A DNA stretch of 13,297 bases, from NCBI GenBank assembly GCA_034664165.1, contig JAXDIE010000044.1, positions 1 to 13,297 on the forward strand, read 5' to 3'. Shown here in pieces: positions 5,478-12,374 of the stretch. The stretch is from JACCVG01 sp034664165. GTDB lineage: Bacteria; Actinomycetota; Thermoleophilia; Solirubrobacterales; Thermoleophilaceae. The position numbers and the translations under genes are program-made. Numbering within the stretch: the first letter of the stretch is position 1; each line of letters begins with the position of its first letter. The notes under the pieces are model-generated. The model was not told the origin of the DNA. It saw only the letters and a program-made list of their open reading frames with translations, and did not search any database.

Positions 5478-6347
5478 CTAGGAGGACATCGAGGCGGCCA
5501 CCTCGGCCACCTCTGTGGGGGTGCGACCGACCTTGACGCCCTTGGCCTCCAGCGCCTCGGCCTTGGCGACAGCTGTGCCGCTCGAGCCCGACACGATGGC
5601 GCCGGCGTGGCCCATGGTCTTACCGGGAGGCGCGGTGAAGCCGGCGATGTAGGCCACGACCGGCTTGGTCACGTTCTCGGCGATGTACTCGGCGGTGCGT
5701 TCCTCCTCGTCGCCGCCGATCTCGCCGCACATCACGATCAGCTCGGTCTCCGGGTCCTCCTCGAACTTCGAGATGACGTCGATGAAGGAGGAGCCCACGA
5801 TCGGGTCGCCGCCGATGCCGACGATGGTCGAATTGCCGAACCCGCGCTGGGCCAGCTCGTTTCCGATCTGGTAGGTCAGCGTGCCCGAGCGCGACACCAG
5901 ACCGACGTTGCCCTCGGAGAAGAAATGCGCCGGGATGATGCCGACGTTGGACTTGCCGGGCGAGAGGATGCCGGGGCAGTTGGGGCCCACGAGGCGGGTG
6001 TTGCCGCGCTTGAGGTGCGTATAGACCCGGAGCATGTCCTGCACCGGGATACCCTCGGTGATGCAGATCACGAGGTCAACGCCGGCGTCGGCGGCCTCGA
6101 GGATCGCGTCGGCAGCGAATCGCGGGGGCACGAAGATCATGCTGGTGTTGGCGCCGGCCTTCTCGACCGCGTCGTGCACGGTGTTGAAGACGGGGATGCC
6201 CTCCACGTCCTGGCCGCCCTTGCCGGGCGTGACGCCGGCGACGACGTCCGTGCCGTAGCTCTTGTTGTTGAGCCCGTGGAACGTGCCCTCGCGGCCGGTC
6301 AGGCCGGAGATGGCGAGCTTCGTGTTCTTGTCGACCAGGATCGACAT
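5478..6347 (-). CDS. sucD: Succinyl-CoA synthetase (ADP-forming), alpha subunit
   Basis: The 289-residue subunit binds CoA on an N-terminal Rossmann domain (about 1-125) and carries the phosphorylated histidine. With SucC it interconverts succinyl-CoA and succinate, with phosphorylation of a nucleoside diphosphate, in the TCA cycle. Visible motifs are SGLTGREGTFH (14-24), GPNCPG (121-126), SRSGTLTYQ (152-160), the CGEIGG glutamate (Glu209), and GHAGAIVSG (246-254) with His247, matching E. coli His246. Length matches the family (about 290). The start ATG shares its first base with the last base of the sucC stop (TGATG), so translation is probably coupled and subunit output balanced. Assignment is firm; ADP versus GDP preference is set by the beta subunit and not decided here. 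Confidence 0.97.
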   Translation of the reverse strand: MSILVDKNTKLAISGLTGREGTFHGLNNKSYGTDVVAGVTPGKGGQDVEGIPVFNTVHDAVEKAGANTSMIFVPPRFAADAILEAADAGVDLVICITEGIPVQDMLRVYTHLKRGNTRLVGPNCPGILSPGKSNVGIIPAHFFSEGNVGLVSRSGTLTYQIGNELAQRGFGNSTIVGIGGDPIVGSSFIDVISKFEEDPETELIVMCGEIGGDEEERTAEYIAENVTKPVVAYIAGFTAPPGKTMGHAGAIVSGSSGTAVAKAEALEAKGVKVGRTPTEVAEVAASMSS

Positions 6348-7486
6348 CAGCCGGCCAGCTCCACGACCTTGGAGGCGGCGCCCAGCATCGTCGTCTCGAT
6401 GTGCACGTTGGGCAGGTCCGCGTCGGCCAGGATCTGGCGGCCTTCGACGTCATTTGTGCCGTCCAGGCGGACGACGAACGGAACCTCGGGCTTCAGTTGG
6501 GCGAAGGCGGTGACAAGGCCCTTCGCGACCTCGTCGCAACGGGTGATGCCGCCGAAGATGTTGAAGAGCACCGCGGTGACCTTGGGGTCGGAGAGGATGA
6601 CCTCGACCGCGCTGACGATGGCCTCGGCCTTGGAGCCGCCGCCGGCGTCGAGAAAGTTGGCAGGTGCGCCGCCGGCCTGTGCCACCACGTCGAGCGTGGA
6701 CATGACGAGGCCTGCTCCGTTGCCCAGGATGCCGACGTTGCCGTCGAGCTTCACGTAGGTCAGGTTGCGCTCCTTGGCCATCTGCTCCTGCGGGTCCTCG
6801 GCCCCGGGCTGGCGCAGCTCGGCGGTGTCGGGATGGCGGTAGAGCGCGTTGCCGTCGATCGTGACCTTGGCGTCGAGCGCAACGACTTCGCGGTCGCCGG
6901 TCACAAGAAGGGGGTTGACCTCGACGAGTGAGGCGTCCTCGGCCACCCACGTCGCGTAGAGCTTGGCCAGCATCGCGCCGACCGGGCGGATCACGTCTTC
7001 GGCAATGCCCGACTCGTAGGCCAGCAGGCGGCCGTGGAAGTCCTGGAAGCCGATCAGCGGATCGATATGCACCTTGACGATGGCGTTGGGGTCCTTCTCG
7101 GCGATCGCCTCGACGTCCATGCCGCCCATGCGCGAGAGCATGGCCATCGGCTTCTTGGCGCTGCGATCCAGCAGGATGGCCGCGTAGTACTCCTCCGCGA
7201 TGTCGGATGCCTTCTCGACCCAAACCTCGTGAACGGTGAAGCCGCGGATGTCCATTCCGAGAATCGCCCCGGCGTGCTCACGGGCCTCGTCGGTGTTGTT
7301 GGCGAGCTTGATGCCGCCGGCCTTGCCGCGCCCGCCGATCAGCACCTGGGCCTTGACCACGACCGGGTAGCCGAGCTCATCCGCGGCCGCGACGGCGTCG
7401 TCGACCGTCGTCGCCGGACGGCCATCGGGCACGGGAACCCCGTGCTTGGCGAAGAGCTGCTTTCCCTGGTACTCGAGAAGGTCCAT
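6347..7486 (-). CDS. sucC: Succinyl-CoA synthetase (ADP-forming), beta subunit
   Basis: The 379-residue subunit has an N-terminal ATP-grasp domain (about 1-235) and a C-terminal CoA-ligase domain (about 240-379). It begins MDLLEYQGKQLFAKHGVPVP, the family's standard opening. Further motifs are VKAQVLIGGRGKAGGIK (44-60, nucleotide contacts), EVNPL (189-193, metal-binding Glu/Asn), the LDAK aspartate (204-207), GNGAGL (256-261) and NIFGGI (309-314), which interacts with the phosphohistidine loop of the alpha subunit. Length is within the usual range (about 385-390). It is the first gene of the (-) sucC-sucD pair. The start at 7486 has no strong Shine-Dalgarno; a TATAGG box at 7501-7506 (- strand) suggests a very short leader. 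Confidence 0.97.
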   Translation of the reverse strand: MDLLEYQGKQLFAKHGVPVPDGRPATTVDDAVAAADELGYPVVVKAQVLIGGRGKAGGIKLANNTDEAREHAGAILGMDIRGFTVHEVWVEKASDIAEEYYAAILLDRSAKKPMAMLSRMGGMDVEAIAEKDPNAIVKVHIDPLIGFQDFHGRLLAYESGIAEDVIRPVGAMLAKLYATWVAEDASLVEVNPLLVTGDREVVALDAKVTIDGNALYRHPDTAELRQPGAEDPQEQMAKERNLTYVKLDGNVGILGNGAGLVMSTLDVVAQAGGAPANFLDAGGGSKAEAIVSAVEVILSDPKVTAVLFNIFGGITRCDEVAKGLVTAFAQLKPEVPFVVRLDGTNDVEGRQILADADLPNVHIETTMLGAASKVVELAG

Positions 7487-7500
7487 CAGGCGGCGGGGAA

Positions 7501-7506
7501 CCTATA
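7501..7506 (-). promoter_or_regulatory. Possible sucC -10 element
   Basis: On the (-) strand this reads TGCTATAGG, an extended -10-like box (TG, one base, TATAGG) about 15 bases before the sucC ATG. No -35 match is found at the usual spacing. If used, the leader would be only about 8 nt. Confidence 0.3.
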
Positions 7507-7543
7507 GCAAGTGAGGCGGGACGCGCCGCCAGCCTCGGCTTCC

Positions 7544-7549
7544 TACAAT
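7544..7549 (+). promoter_or_regulatory. Possible -10 element for the five-gene (+) operon
   Basis: TACAAT differs from the -10 consensus at one position. Transcription would begin near 7556, only a few bases before the ATG at 7560, giving a nearly leaderless message. This box overlaps an in-frame ATG at 7548, which argues that 7560 and not 7548 is the true start. No clear -35 hexamer is present. Confidence 0.4.
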
Positions 7550-7559
7550 GCGCGGCCCT

Positions 7560-8240
7560 ATGCCACTTCCCAAACAGATCCGCTTCGTCACTTTCGACTG
7601 CTACGGCACGTTGATCGATTGGGAGACGGGTGCATATGACGCGTACGCCAAGGAGGCGGCCCGCGATGGCTTCACGATCGACCGTGAAGTCATGATGCCC
7701 CTCTTCCTCGACATCCAGCGTGAGATCCAGGCCGGCTCCTACGAGCTGTACGCCGAGGTTCTCCGCCGCACGGCCGTGCGCTCCGCCCAGGAGATGGGCT
7801 GGGACCTCGAGCCCTCGCGCTCGGGCTTCCTGCCCGACAGCGTGCCTCACTGGCAGCCCTTCCGCGAGACCAACGCCCAGATCGAGCGCTTCAAGAAGAA
7901 GTACGAGATCGGGATCCTCTCGAACGTCGACGACAAGCTGCTCGGCGCCACCCGCCGCCACCTGCGCGGCGACCTGGACCTTGTGGTCACCGCTCAGCAG
8001 GTGCGCAGCTACAAGCCCGACGAGGCCCACTTCAAGGAGTGCGCGCGCCGGATCGGCGGCAAGAAGGGCTGGGTGCACATCACCTCCAGCTACCTGGCCG
8101 ACGTCGAGCCCTGCGTGAAGATGAAGGTGCCCGTGATCTGGGTCAACCGGCACGGGACCAAGCTCGAGCCGGGCCAGAAGCGGCCGACCGAAGAGGTCAA
8201 GACCTTCCGCGACGCCGGCAAGCTACTCGGCGCCGCCTAG
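7560..8240 (+). CDS. HAD-superfamily hydrolase, L-2-haloacid dehalogenase-like
   Basis: The 226-residue protein has the HAD core: the nucleophile Asp13 in FDCYGTLID (12-20), motif II Ser121 in ILSNVDD (119-125), motif III Lys152 in YKPDEAHF (151-158), and a motif IV-like ITSSYLAD (174-181) ending in Asp181. The residue two after the nucleophile is Tyr, not the Asp general acid of phosphatases, and the first motif IV Asp is Ser176. Both features fit metal-independent 2-haloacid dehalogenases. However, Tyr157 and Asn177 of the characterised enzyme appear here as Phe158 and Tyr178, so substrate remains open. I chose ATG 7560 (MPLPKQIRFVTFDCYGT) over ATG 7548, which adds four residues and overlaps a candidate -10 box. 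It is the first gene of a compact (+) operon, 12 bp before the MBL-fold gene. Confidence 0.85.
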   Translation: MPLPKQIRFVTFDCYGTLIDWETGAYDAYAKEAARDGFTIDREVMMPLFLDIQREIQAGSYELYAEVLRRTAVRSAQEMGWDLEPSRSGFLPDSVPHWQPFRETNAQIERFKKKYEIGILSNVDDKLLGATRRHLRGDLDLVVTAQQVRSYKPDEAHFKECARRIGGKKGWVHITSSYLADVEPCVKMKVPVIWVNRHGTKLEPGQKRPTEEVKTFRDAGKLLGAA

Positions 8241-8252
8241 TCGCGAGGCGCT

Positions 8253-9032
8253 GTGCGCGCCGTCTCGATCCATACCGACGCGCTGGTCCTGACCAGCCGG
8301 ATCTGGCAGACCAATGCCGTGGCGCTCCGCGCCGGGTCCGAGGCCATGCTGGTCGATTCGCCGTACCTGCCGGATGAGCTCGGGCTGCTGCCCGCGGTGC
8401 TGGACCAGGCGGGGTTCAAGATCGACGCCCTGCTGGCCACACATGCCGACTTCGACCACCTCCTGGGGCGGATGGCGTTCCCCGGGTTGGCGCTTGGGGT
8501 GGGGGAGCCCACCATGCTGCGGCTGCGCACCGAGCCCGGCGCGGCCCAGCGCGAGCTCCGCGACTTCGACGCCGAGCTGTACGTCAAGCGCGATTCGCCC
8601 CTGGCACTCGGCCAGGTCCAGTCGCTTCCCGTGCCGGGCGTGGTCGAGCTGGGCGATCAGGAGGTCGAGCTGCACCCGGCCGACGGGCACACCGCCGATG
8701 GAACAGCGCTTCTGGCGCCCTGGCTCGGGGTGCTGATCGCCGGGGACTACCTGTCCGATGTCGAGATCCCGATGATCTCGCCGGGCGGGTCGCTCGGCGA
8801 TTACCAGGCCACGCTGGCCCGGCTGGCGCCACTCATCGAGCGAGCGGAGACGATCGTCCCGGGCCACGGGTCGGCTTTGGGCCGGGCCGACGCGATGAGG
8901 GTGCTCGAGGAGGACGCGTCCTACCTGACCACGCTGAGCCAGGGGCAGGACAAGGTGCGGCTCCCTGCGGGCAGGGAATCGGTCAGGCAGCGCCAGATCC
9001 ACACAGACAACGTGGCGGCATGCTCCGCCTGA
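8253..9032 (+). CDS. Metallo-beta-lactamase-fold hydrolase with variant HxDxDH motif
   Basis: The 259-residue protein begins at GTG 8253, with a GAGG ribosome-site-like run at 8245-8248. Metal-site motifs of the MBL fold are in order: THADFDHLLG (63-72), DGHTADG (144-150, His146), IAGDYLSD (162-169, Asp165 bridging), and VPGHG (202-206, His205). In place of the usual HxHxDH it has His64-x-Asp66-x-Asp68-His69, so one zinc/iron ligand is Asp instead of His. MBL-fold enzymes of this size commonly hydrolyse thioesters, lactones or phosphodiesters; which one cannot be told. There is no signal peptide, so it is cytoplasmic. It follows the HAD gene by 12 bp, and its 3' end overlaps the next gene by 13 bp, indicating a shared transcript. 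Confidence 0.87.
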   Translation: MRAVSIHTDALVLTSRIWQTNAVALRAGSEAMLVDSPYLPDELGLLPAVLDQAGFKIDALLATHADFDHLLGRMAFPGLALGVGEPTMLRLRTEPGAAQRELRDFDAELYVKRDSPLALGQVQSLPVPGVVELGDQEVELHPADGHTADGTALLAPWLGVLIAGDYLSDVEIPMISPGGSLGDYQATLARLAPLIERAETIVPGHGSALGRADAMRVLEEDASYLTTLSQGQDKVRLPAGRESVRQRQIHTDNVAACSA

Positions 9033-9736
9033 GCGCTCGCGGGCGCCTGTTCGCCGGGGTCGGTTTTCTTGCCGTTTGCCTGGTCGTCTTCGGCATCTGG
9101 CGGCCGATCGGCCTGGATGAGCTGCGGGCCGCGGTCGACGGGCTGGGGTGGGGAGCCCCGGTCGGGTACGTGCTGCTGGCGGCGGTGCTGGCCTGCCTGA
9201 TGGTCCCGGGCACGCTGCTTGCGATCGGCGCCGGGCTGCTGTTCGGCGTGCCCGGCGGCACCGCGGTGGCGCTGTGCTCCTCGCTCTGCTCGGCCGAGCT
9301 CGCGCTGCTGCTGGGGCGCCACATCGGCCGCGAGGGCCTCCGCGAGATCGGCGGCAGGTGGTTCGACCGGATCGATGCCCTGCTTACGCGGCGCGGCGCC
9401 TGGGCCGTGATCGCGCAGCGCTTCATCCCGGGGCTGCCCGACGGGCCGGCCAACTACATCTTCGGAGCCGGCGGGGTCACGATGCCCCAGATGGCCGCGG
9501 GCACCCTGGTGGGCTCGCTTCCGCGAGCGTTTGCATACGCCACGCTTGGCAGTGCCGCAGGAGAGCTCGATCCGGTGCTGGCAGCCATCGGCACCGGCGT
9601 GCTGATCCTGGCCGGCCTGGTGGGGGCGGCGATCGCCGGCCGGGCGGCGTGGCCCCACATCCAGCGCCGCCGCCGCGCTGCAGCGGCCGCTGCAGCAGCC
9701 GAACAGCCCTCCGGGCGAGTAGGCTCCGGGTCGTGA
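9020..9736 (+). CDS. VTT-domain (DedA/TVP38-TMEM64-like) membrane protein
   Basis: The 238-residue polytopic membrane protein has hydrophobic segments near 11-27, 46-62, 66-98, 155-178 and 185-207. It carries VTT-domain hallmarks: VPGTLLAIGAGLLFG (62-76), a Glu in the second long segment (CSAELALLLGRHIGR), and the re-entrant-type loop RFIPGLPDGPANYIFGAGG (134-152). Family members sit in the cytoplasmic membrane, and several DedA/VTT proteins are linked to lipid carrier or phospholipid flipping and to envelope homeostasis; the role of this clade is unknown. The C-terminus is a short basic (RRRR) and alanine-rich cytoplasmic tail (about 216-228). The start ATG lies inside the end of the MBL gene (13-bp overlap), and the stop overlaps the GTG of the next gene by four bases (GTGA). 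This implies tight translational coupling to the molybdoenzyme. Confidence 0.85.
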   Translation: MLRLSARGRLFAGVGFLAVCLVVFGIWRPIGLDELRAAVDGLGWGAPVGYVLLAAVLACLMVPGTLLAIGAGLLFGVPGGTAVALCSSLCSAELALLLGRHIGREGLREIGGRWFDRIDALLTRRGAWAVIAQRFIPGLPDGPANYIFGAGGVTMPQMAAGTLVGSLPRAFAYATLGSAAGELDPVLAAIGTGVLILAGLVGAAIAGRAAWPHIQRRRRAAAAAAAAEQPSGRVGSGS

Positions 9737-12018
9737 GTACCGAGAGCGTCGCCTACGTCACCTGCCCGCTCTGCGAGGCCACGTGCGGCCTCGAGGTGAC
9801 CACGCGCGACCAGGAGGTCGTGAAGGTCCGCGGGGACGCCGACGACGTGTTCAGCCACGGCTTCATCTGCCCCAAGGGCGGATCGCTGAAGGCGCTGCAC
9901 GAGGACCCGGATCGCGTCCGCACGCCGCTGCGCCGCCGGCCCGACGGCAGCTTCGAGCCCGTGTCGTGGGATGAGGCCTTCGCCGAGATCGACGCCCGGC
10001 TCACTCCGATCCTGGCCGAGCACGGGCGCAACGCCGCGGGCGTGTACCTGGGCAACCCCTCGGCGCACAACCTCTCGGCGATCATCTACGGGCGCGCCTT
10101 CATCAAGGCCCTGGGCACCCAGAACGTGTTCAGTGCCAGCACCGTCGACCAGATGCCCAAGCAGGTGGCCGCGGCGATGATGTTCGGCGGCGGGTTGTCG
10201 GTGCCGGTGCCGGACCTGGAGCACACCGACTTCCTGCTGATCCTGGGCGCCAATCCGCTGGCCTCCAACGGCTCGCTGCTCACCGCGCCGGACATGCGCG
10301 GGCGAATCCGCGCCATCCGCGAGCGCGGCGGCCGAGTGGTGGTGGTCGATCCCCGTCGCAGCCGCACCGCCGAGGAGTCCGACGAGCACGTCTTCATCGT
10401 GCCCGGCACCGACGCCCTGCTGATGGCGGCAATGGCCAACGTGATCTTCAGCGAGGGCCTTGCCGACGCGGGCGCCGTCGCCGAGCACGTGAACGGAATG
10501 GACGAGGCCCGCGCGGCGGTTGCCGACTTCACGCCCGACTCGGTCTCCGAGGCCTGCGGCATCCCCGCCGAGACCATCACCCGCCTGGCCCGCGAGCTCG
10601 TCGCAACCGAACGCGCCGCGGTGTACGGCCGGATCGGCACCTGCACGCAGGAGTTCGGCACCCTTGCCAGCTGGCTCGTCGATGTGCTCAACGTGATCGC
10701 CGGCAACCTCGATCGCCGGGGCGGCGCCATGTTCCCCAAGGCCGCAGCGGGACAGAGCAACAGCGCCGGGCAGCCCGGCAAGGGCCGCGGCGTGGACTTC
10801 GGCCGCTGGAACTCGCGCGTGCGCGGCGCGGGCGAGGCGTTCGGCGAGTTCCCCTGCGTCTGCATGTCGGAGGAGATCGAAACGCCGGGCGAGGGCCAGA
10901 TCAAGGCCTTCTTCACGATCGCGGGCAACCCCGTGGTCTCCACGCCCGATGGAGCGCGGCTGGCACAGGCCTTCGACTCGCTCGACCTCATGGTCTGCAT
11001 CGACATCTACGTGAACGAGACCACTCGCCACGCCGACTTCATCCTGCCCGCCTCGAGCCAGCTCCAGCGCTCGCATTACGACCTTGCGCTCTACCAGCTG
11101 GCCGTTCACAACGTGGCCAACTACTCGGCTCCGGTGCTCGAGCCCGACCCCGACGTGCCTGACGAGTGGGTCACGCTGCTGCGGCTGATGGGGATCGCCG
11201 CCGGCCAGGGTCCCGCCGCGGAGGTCGAGCCGCTCGATGACTTCGTCGCCTACTCGGTGGTCCAGCGCGAGTGTGCGTCCAGCTCCTCGCCCGCTGCCGG
11301 ACGCGATCCCGCTGAGCTGATGAAGGAGCTTGCCAGTCCCCGAACGGGGGACCCGCGGCGTGGGCCCGAGCGCATCCTTGACGTGATGCTGCGTTGCGGC
11401 CCCTACGGCGACGGCTTCGGCTCCCGCACCGACGGCGTGCAGCTCACGCTGGCCATGCTCGAGGACTCGCCGCATGGGGTGGACCTGGGCGGCCTGGAGC
11501 CGCGTGTGCCCGAGATGCTCCGCACCACCACCGGCATGATCGAGCTGGCGCCGGAGCCGATCATCGGCGACGTGGCCCGCCTGCGCGGCGCGATGGACCG
11601 CAAGCGCAACGGCGGGATGGTGCTCATCGGCCGCCGCCAGCTGCGTTCTAACAACTCCTGGATGCACAACCTCACACCCCTCGTGAAGGGCAAGGACCGC
11701 TGCACGCTCTGGGTCAGCCCGGGCGATGCCGACCGGCTGGGTCTCGAGGACGGCGCCAAGGCACGGGTCTGGTCCGACACCGGCGAGGTCGAGGTGCCGG
11801 TGGAGGTAACCGACGCGATCATGCCCGGCGTGGTCAGCATCCCGCACGGCTGGGGCCATGACCTCGAGGGAGTCGAGATGGAGGTGGCGGGCGCCCACGC
11901 GGGCGTCAACAGCAACCTGCTGGCCGACCCCGACAAGATCGAGCCGCTCTCGGGCAACGCGATCCTCAACGGCATCCCCGTCGAGCTCGAGCCGGCCCGT
12001 GTGCCGGTCGCCGTCTGA
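9733..12018 (+). CDS. Molybdopterin-dependent oxidoreductase with [4Fe-4S] domain
   Basis: The 761-residue protein belongs to the DMSO-reductase superfamily (bis-pterin Mo/W enzymes). The N-terminal [4Fe-4S] motif is Cys11, Cys14, Cys18 and Cys46 (CPLCEATCG...CPKGG). The catalytic domain spans about 60-560 (ILGANPLASNGSL, VVVVDPRRSRTAEESD, GNLDRRGGAMF, the IDIYVNETTRHADFILPASS segment). The C-terminal dinucleotide-binding domain spans about 625-755 (LIGRRQLRSNNSWMHN, VSIPHGWGHD). At the usual metal-ligand position the sequence reads FSASTVDQMPKQ (133-144), so there is no Cys or Sec. It is therefore not a standard formate dehydrogenase or Nap; Ser135, Thr137 or Asp139 may be the ligand. No Tat signal is seen, so it is probably cytoplasmic. 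The start is GTG 9733, overlapping the previous stop. It resembles uncharacterised mycobacterial oxidoreductases as I recall them. No ferredoxin or diaphorase subunit gene is adjacent, and the substrate is unknown. Confidence 0.9.
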   Translation: MSTESVAYVTCPLCEATCGLEVTTRDQEVVKVRGDADDVFSHGFICPKGGSLKALHEDPDRVRTPLRRRPDGSFEPVSWDEAFAEIDARLTPILAEHGRNAAGVYLGNPSAHNLSAIIYGRAFIKALGTQNVFSASTVDQMPKQVAAAMMFGGGLSVPVPDLEHTDFLLILGANPLASNGSLLTAPDMRGRIRAIRERGGRVVVVDPRRSRTAEESDEHVFIVPGTDALLMAAMANVIFSEGLADAGAVAEHVNGMDEARAAVADFTPDSVSEACGIPAETITRLARELVATERAAVYGRIGTCTQEFGTLASWLVDVLNVIAGNLDRRGGAMFPKAAAGQSNSAGQPGKGRGVDFGRWNSRVRGAGEAFGEFPCVCMSEEIETPGEGQIKAFFTIAGNPVVSTPDGARLAQAFDSLDLMVCIDIYVNETTRHADFILPASSQLQRSHYDLALYQLAVHNVANYSAPVLEPDPDVPDEWVTLLRLMGIAAGQGPAAEVEPLDDFVAYSVVQRECASSSSPAAGRDPAELMKELASPRTGDPRRGPERILDVMLRCGPYGDGFGSRTDGVQLTLAMLEDSPHGVDLGGLEPRVPEMLRTTTGMIELAPEPIIGDVARLRGAMDRKRNGGMVLIGRRQLRSNNSWMHNLTPLVKGKDRCTLWVSPGDADRLGLEDGAKARVWSDTGEVEVPVEVTDAIMPGVVSIPHGWGHDLEGVEMEVAGAHAGVNSNLLADPDKIEPLSGNAILNGIPVELEPARVPVAV

Positions 12019-12019
12019 C

Positions 12020-12370
12020 GTGCCCGAGCTCGAGCAGCCCACCGACGCCACACGCCGCACGCGGCTGGCCAACGAGCGGACTTACCTGGCCTGGTGGCGT
12101 ACCGGCTTGGCCTCCTTCGCCGTTGCCATCGCGGCCGGCCAGCTGCTGCCCGCCTTGGCCAACCAGACGGGGCTCATCTACGAGGTCCTCGGCGGGGGCT
12201 TCACTGCGGTGGGCATCGCCGCGATCGTCTTCGGCACCGTGCGCTACCGGGATGTGGAGCGAGCCCTGGATGAGGGCCGATTCGTGTCGCCGAGCAAGTA
12301 CTTGGTCACGACGCTGGCCGGCGTCGGGATTGCCCTGGGCGTGCTGGTCCTGTTCGTGGTGCTGCGCTAG
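12020..12370 (+). CDS. DUF202-family small membrane protein
   Basis: The 116-residue protein starts at GTG 12020, one base after the molybdoenzyme stop. It opens with a hydrophilic stretch, then the DUF202 signature RLANERTYLAWWRTGLASFAV (15-35). Membrane segments follow near 28-46, 53-74 and 96-115, with a basic/acidic loop RYRDVERALDEGRF between the second and third. This is the arrangement of YidH-like proteins, whose biochemical role is not established. It is the last gene of the (+) operon and, like the VTT protein, flanks the molybdoenzyme with a membrane component. It might anchor or assist the enzyme, but that rests only on position. Its stop lies 4 bp from the convergent sulfatase stop. 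Confidence 0.85.
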   Translation: MPELEQPTDATRRTRLANERTYLAWWRTGLASFAVAIAAGQLLPALANQTGLIYEVLGGGFTAVGIAAIVFGTVRYRDVERALDEGRFVSPSKYLVTTLAGVGIALGVLVLFVVLR

Positions 12371-12374
12371 CGCC

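Noticed and set aside
5391..6758. A 455-codon open frame on the (+) strand opposite sucD and sucC
   Set aside because: sucC and sucD are unmistakable on the other strand. The shadow frame shows no family motif and runs across the junction of two genes.
9668..9713. Alanine codon run near the end of the VTT protein as a repeat or recombination site
   Set aside because: It encodes a basic then Ala-rich tail (RRRR followed by Ala) with mixed GCx codons. Such tails are common in GC-rich membrane proteins, and it is not a perfect DNA repeat.
9454..12072. An 872-codon open frame on the (-) strand opposite the molybdoenzyme
   Set aside because: It is an exact shadow of a clearly conserved oxidoreductase. 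Its translation is low-complexity and rich in His, Gly, Ala, Val and Arg with no domain, as expected for antisense frames in GC-rich DNA.
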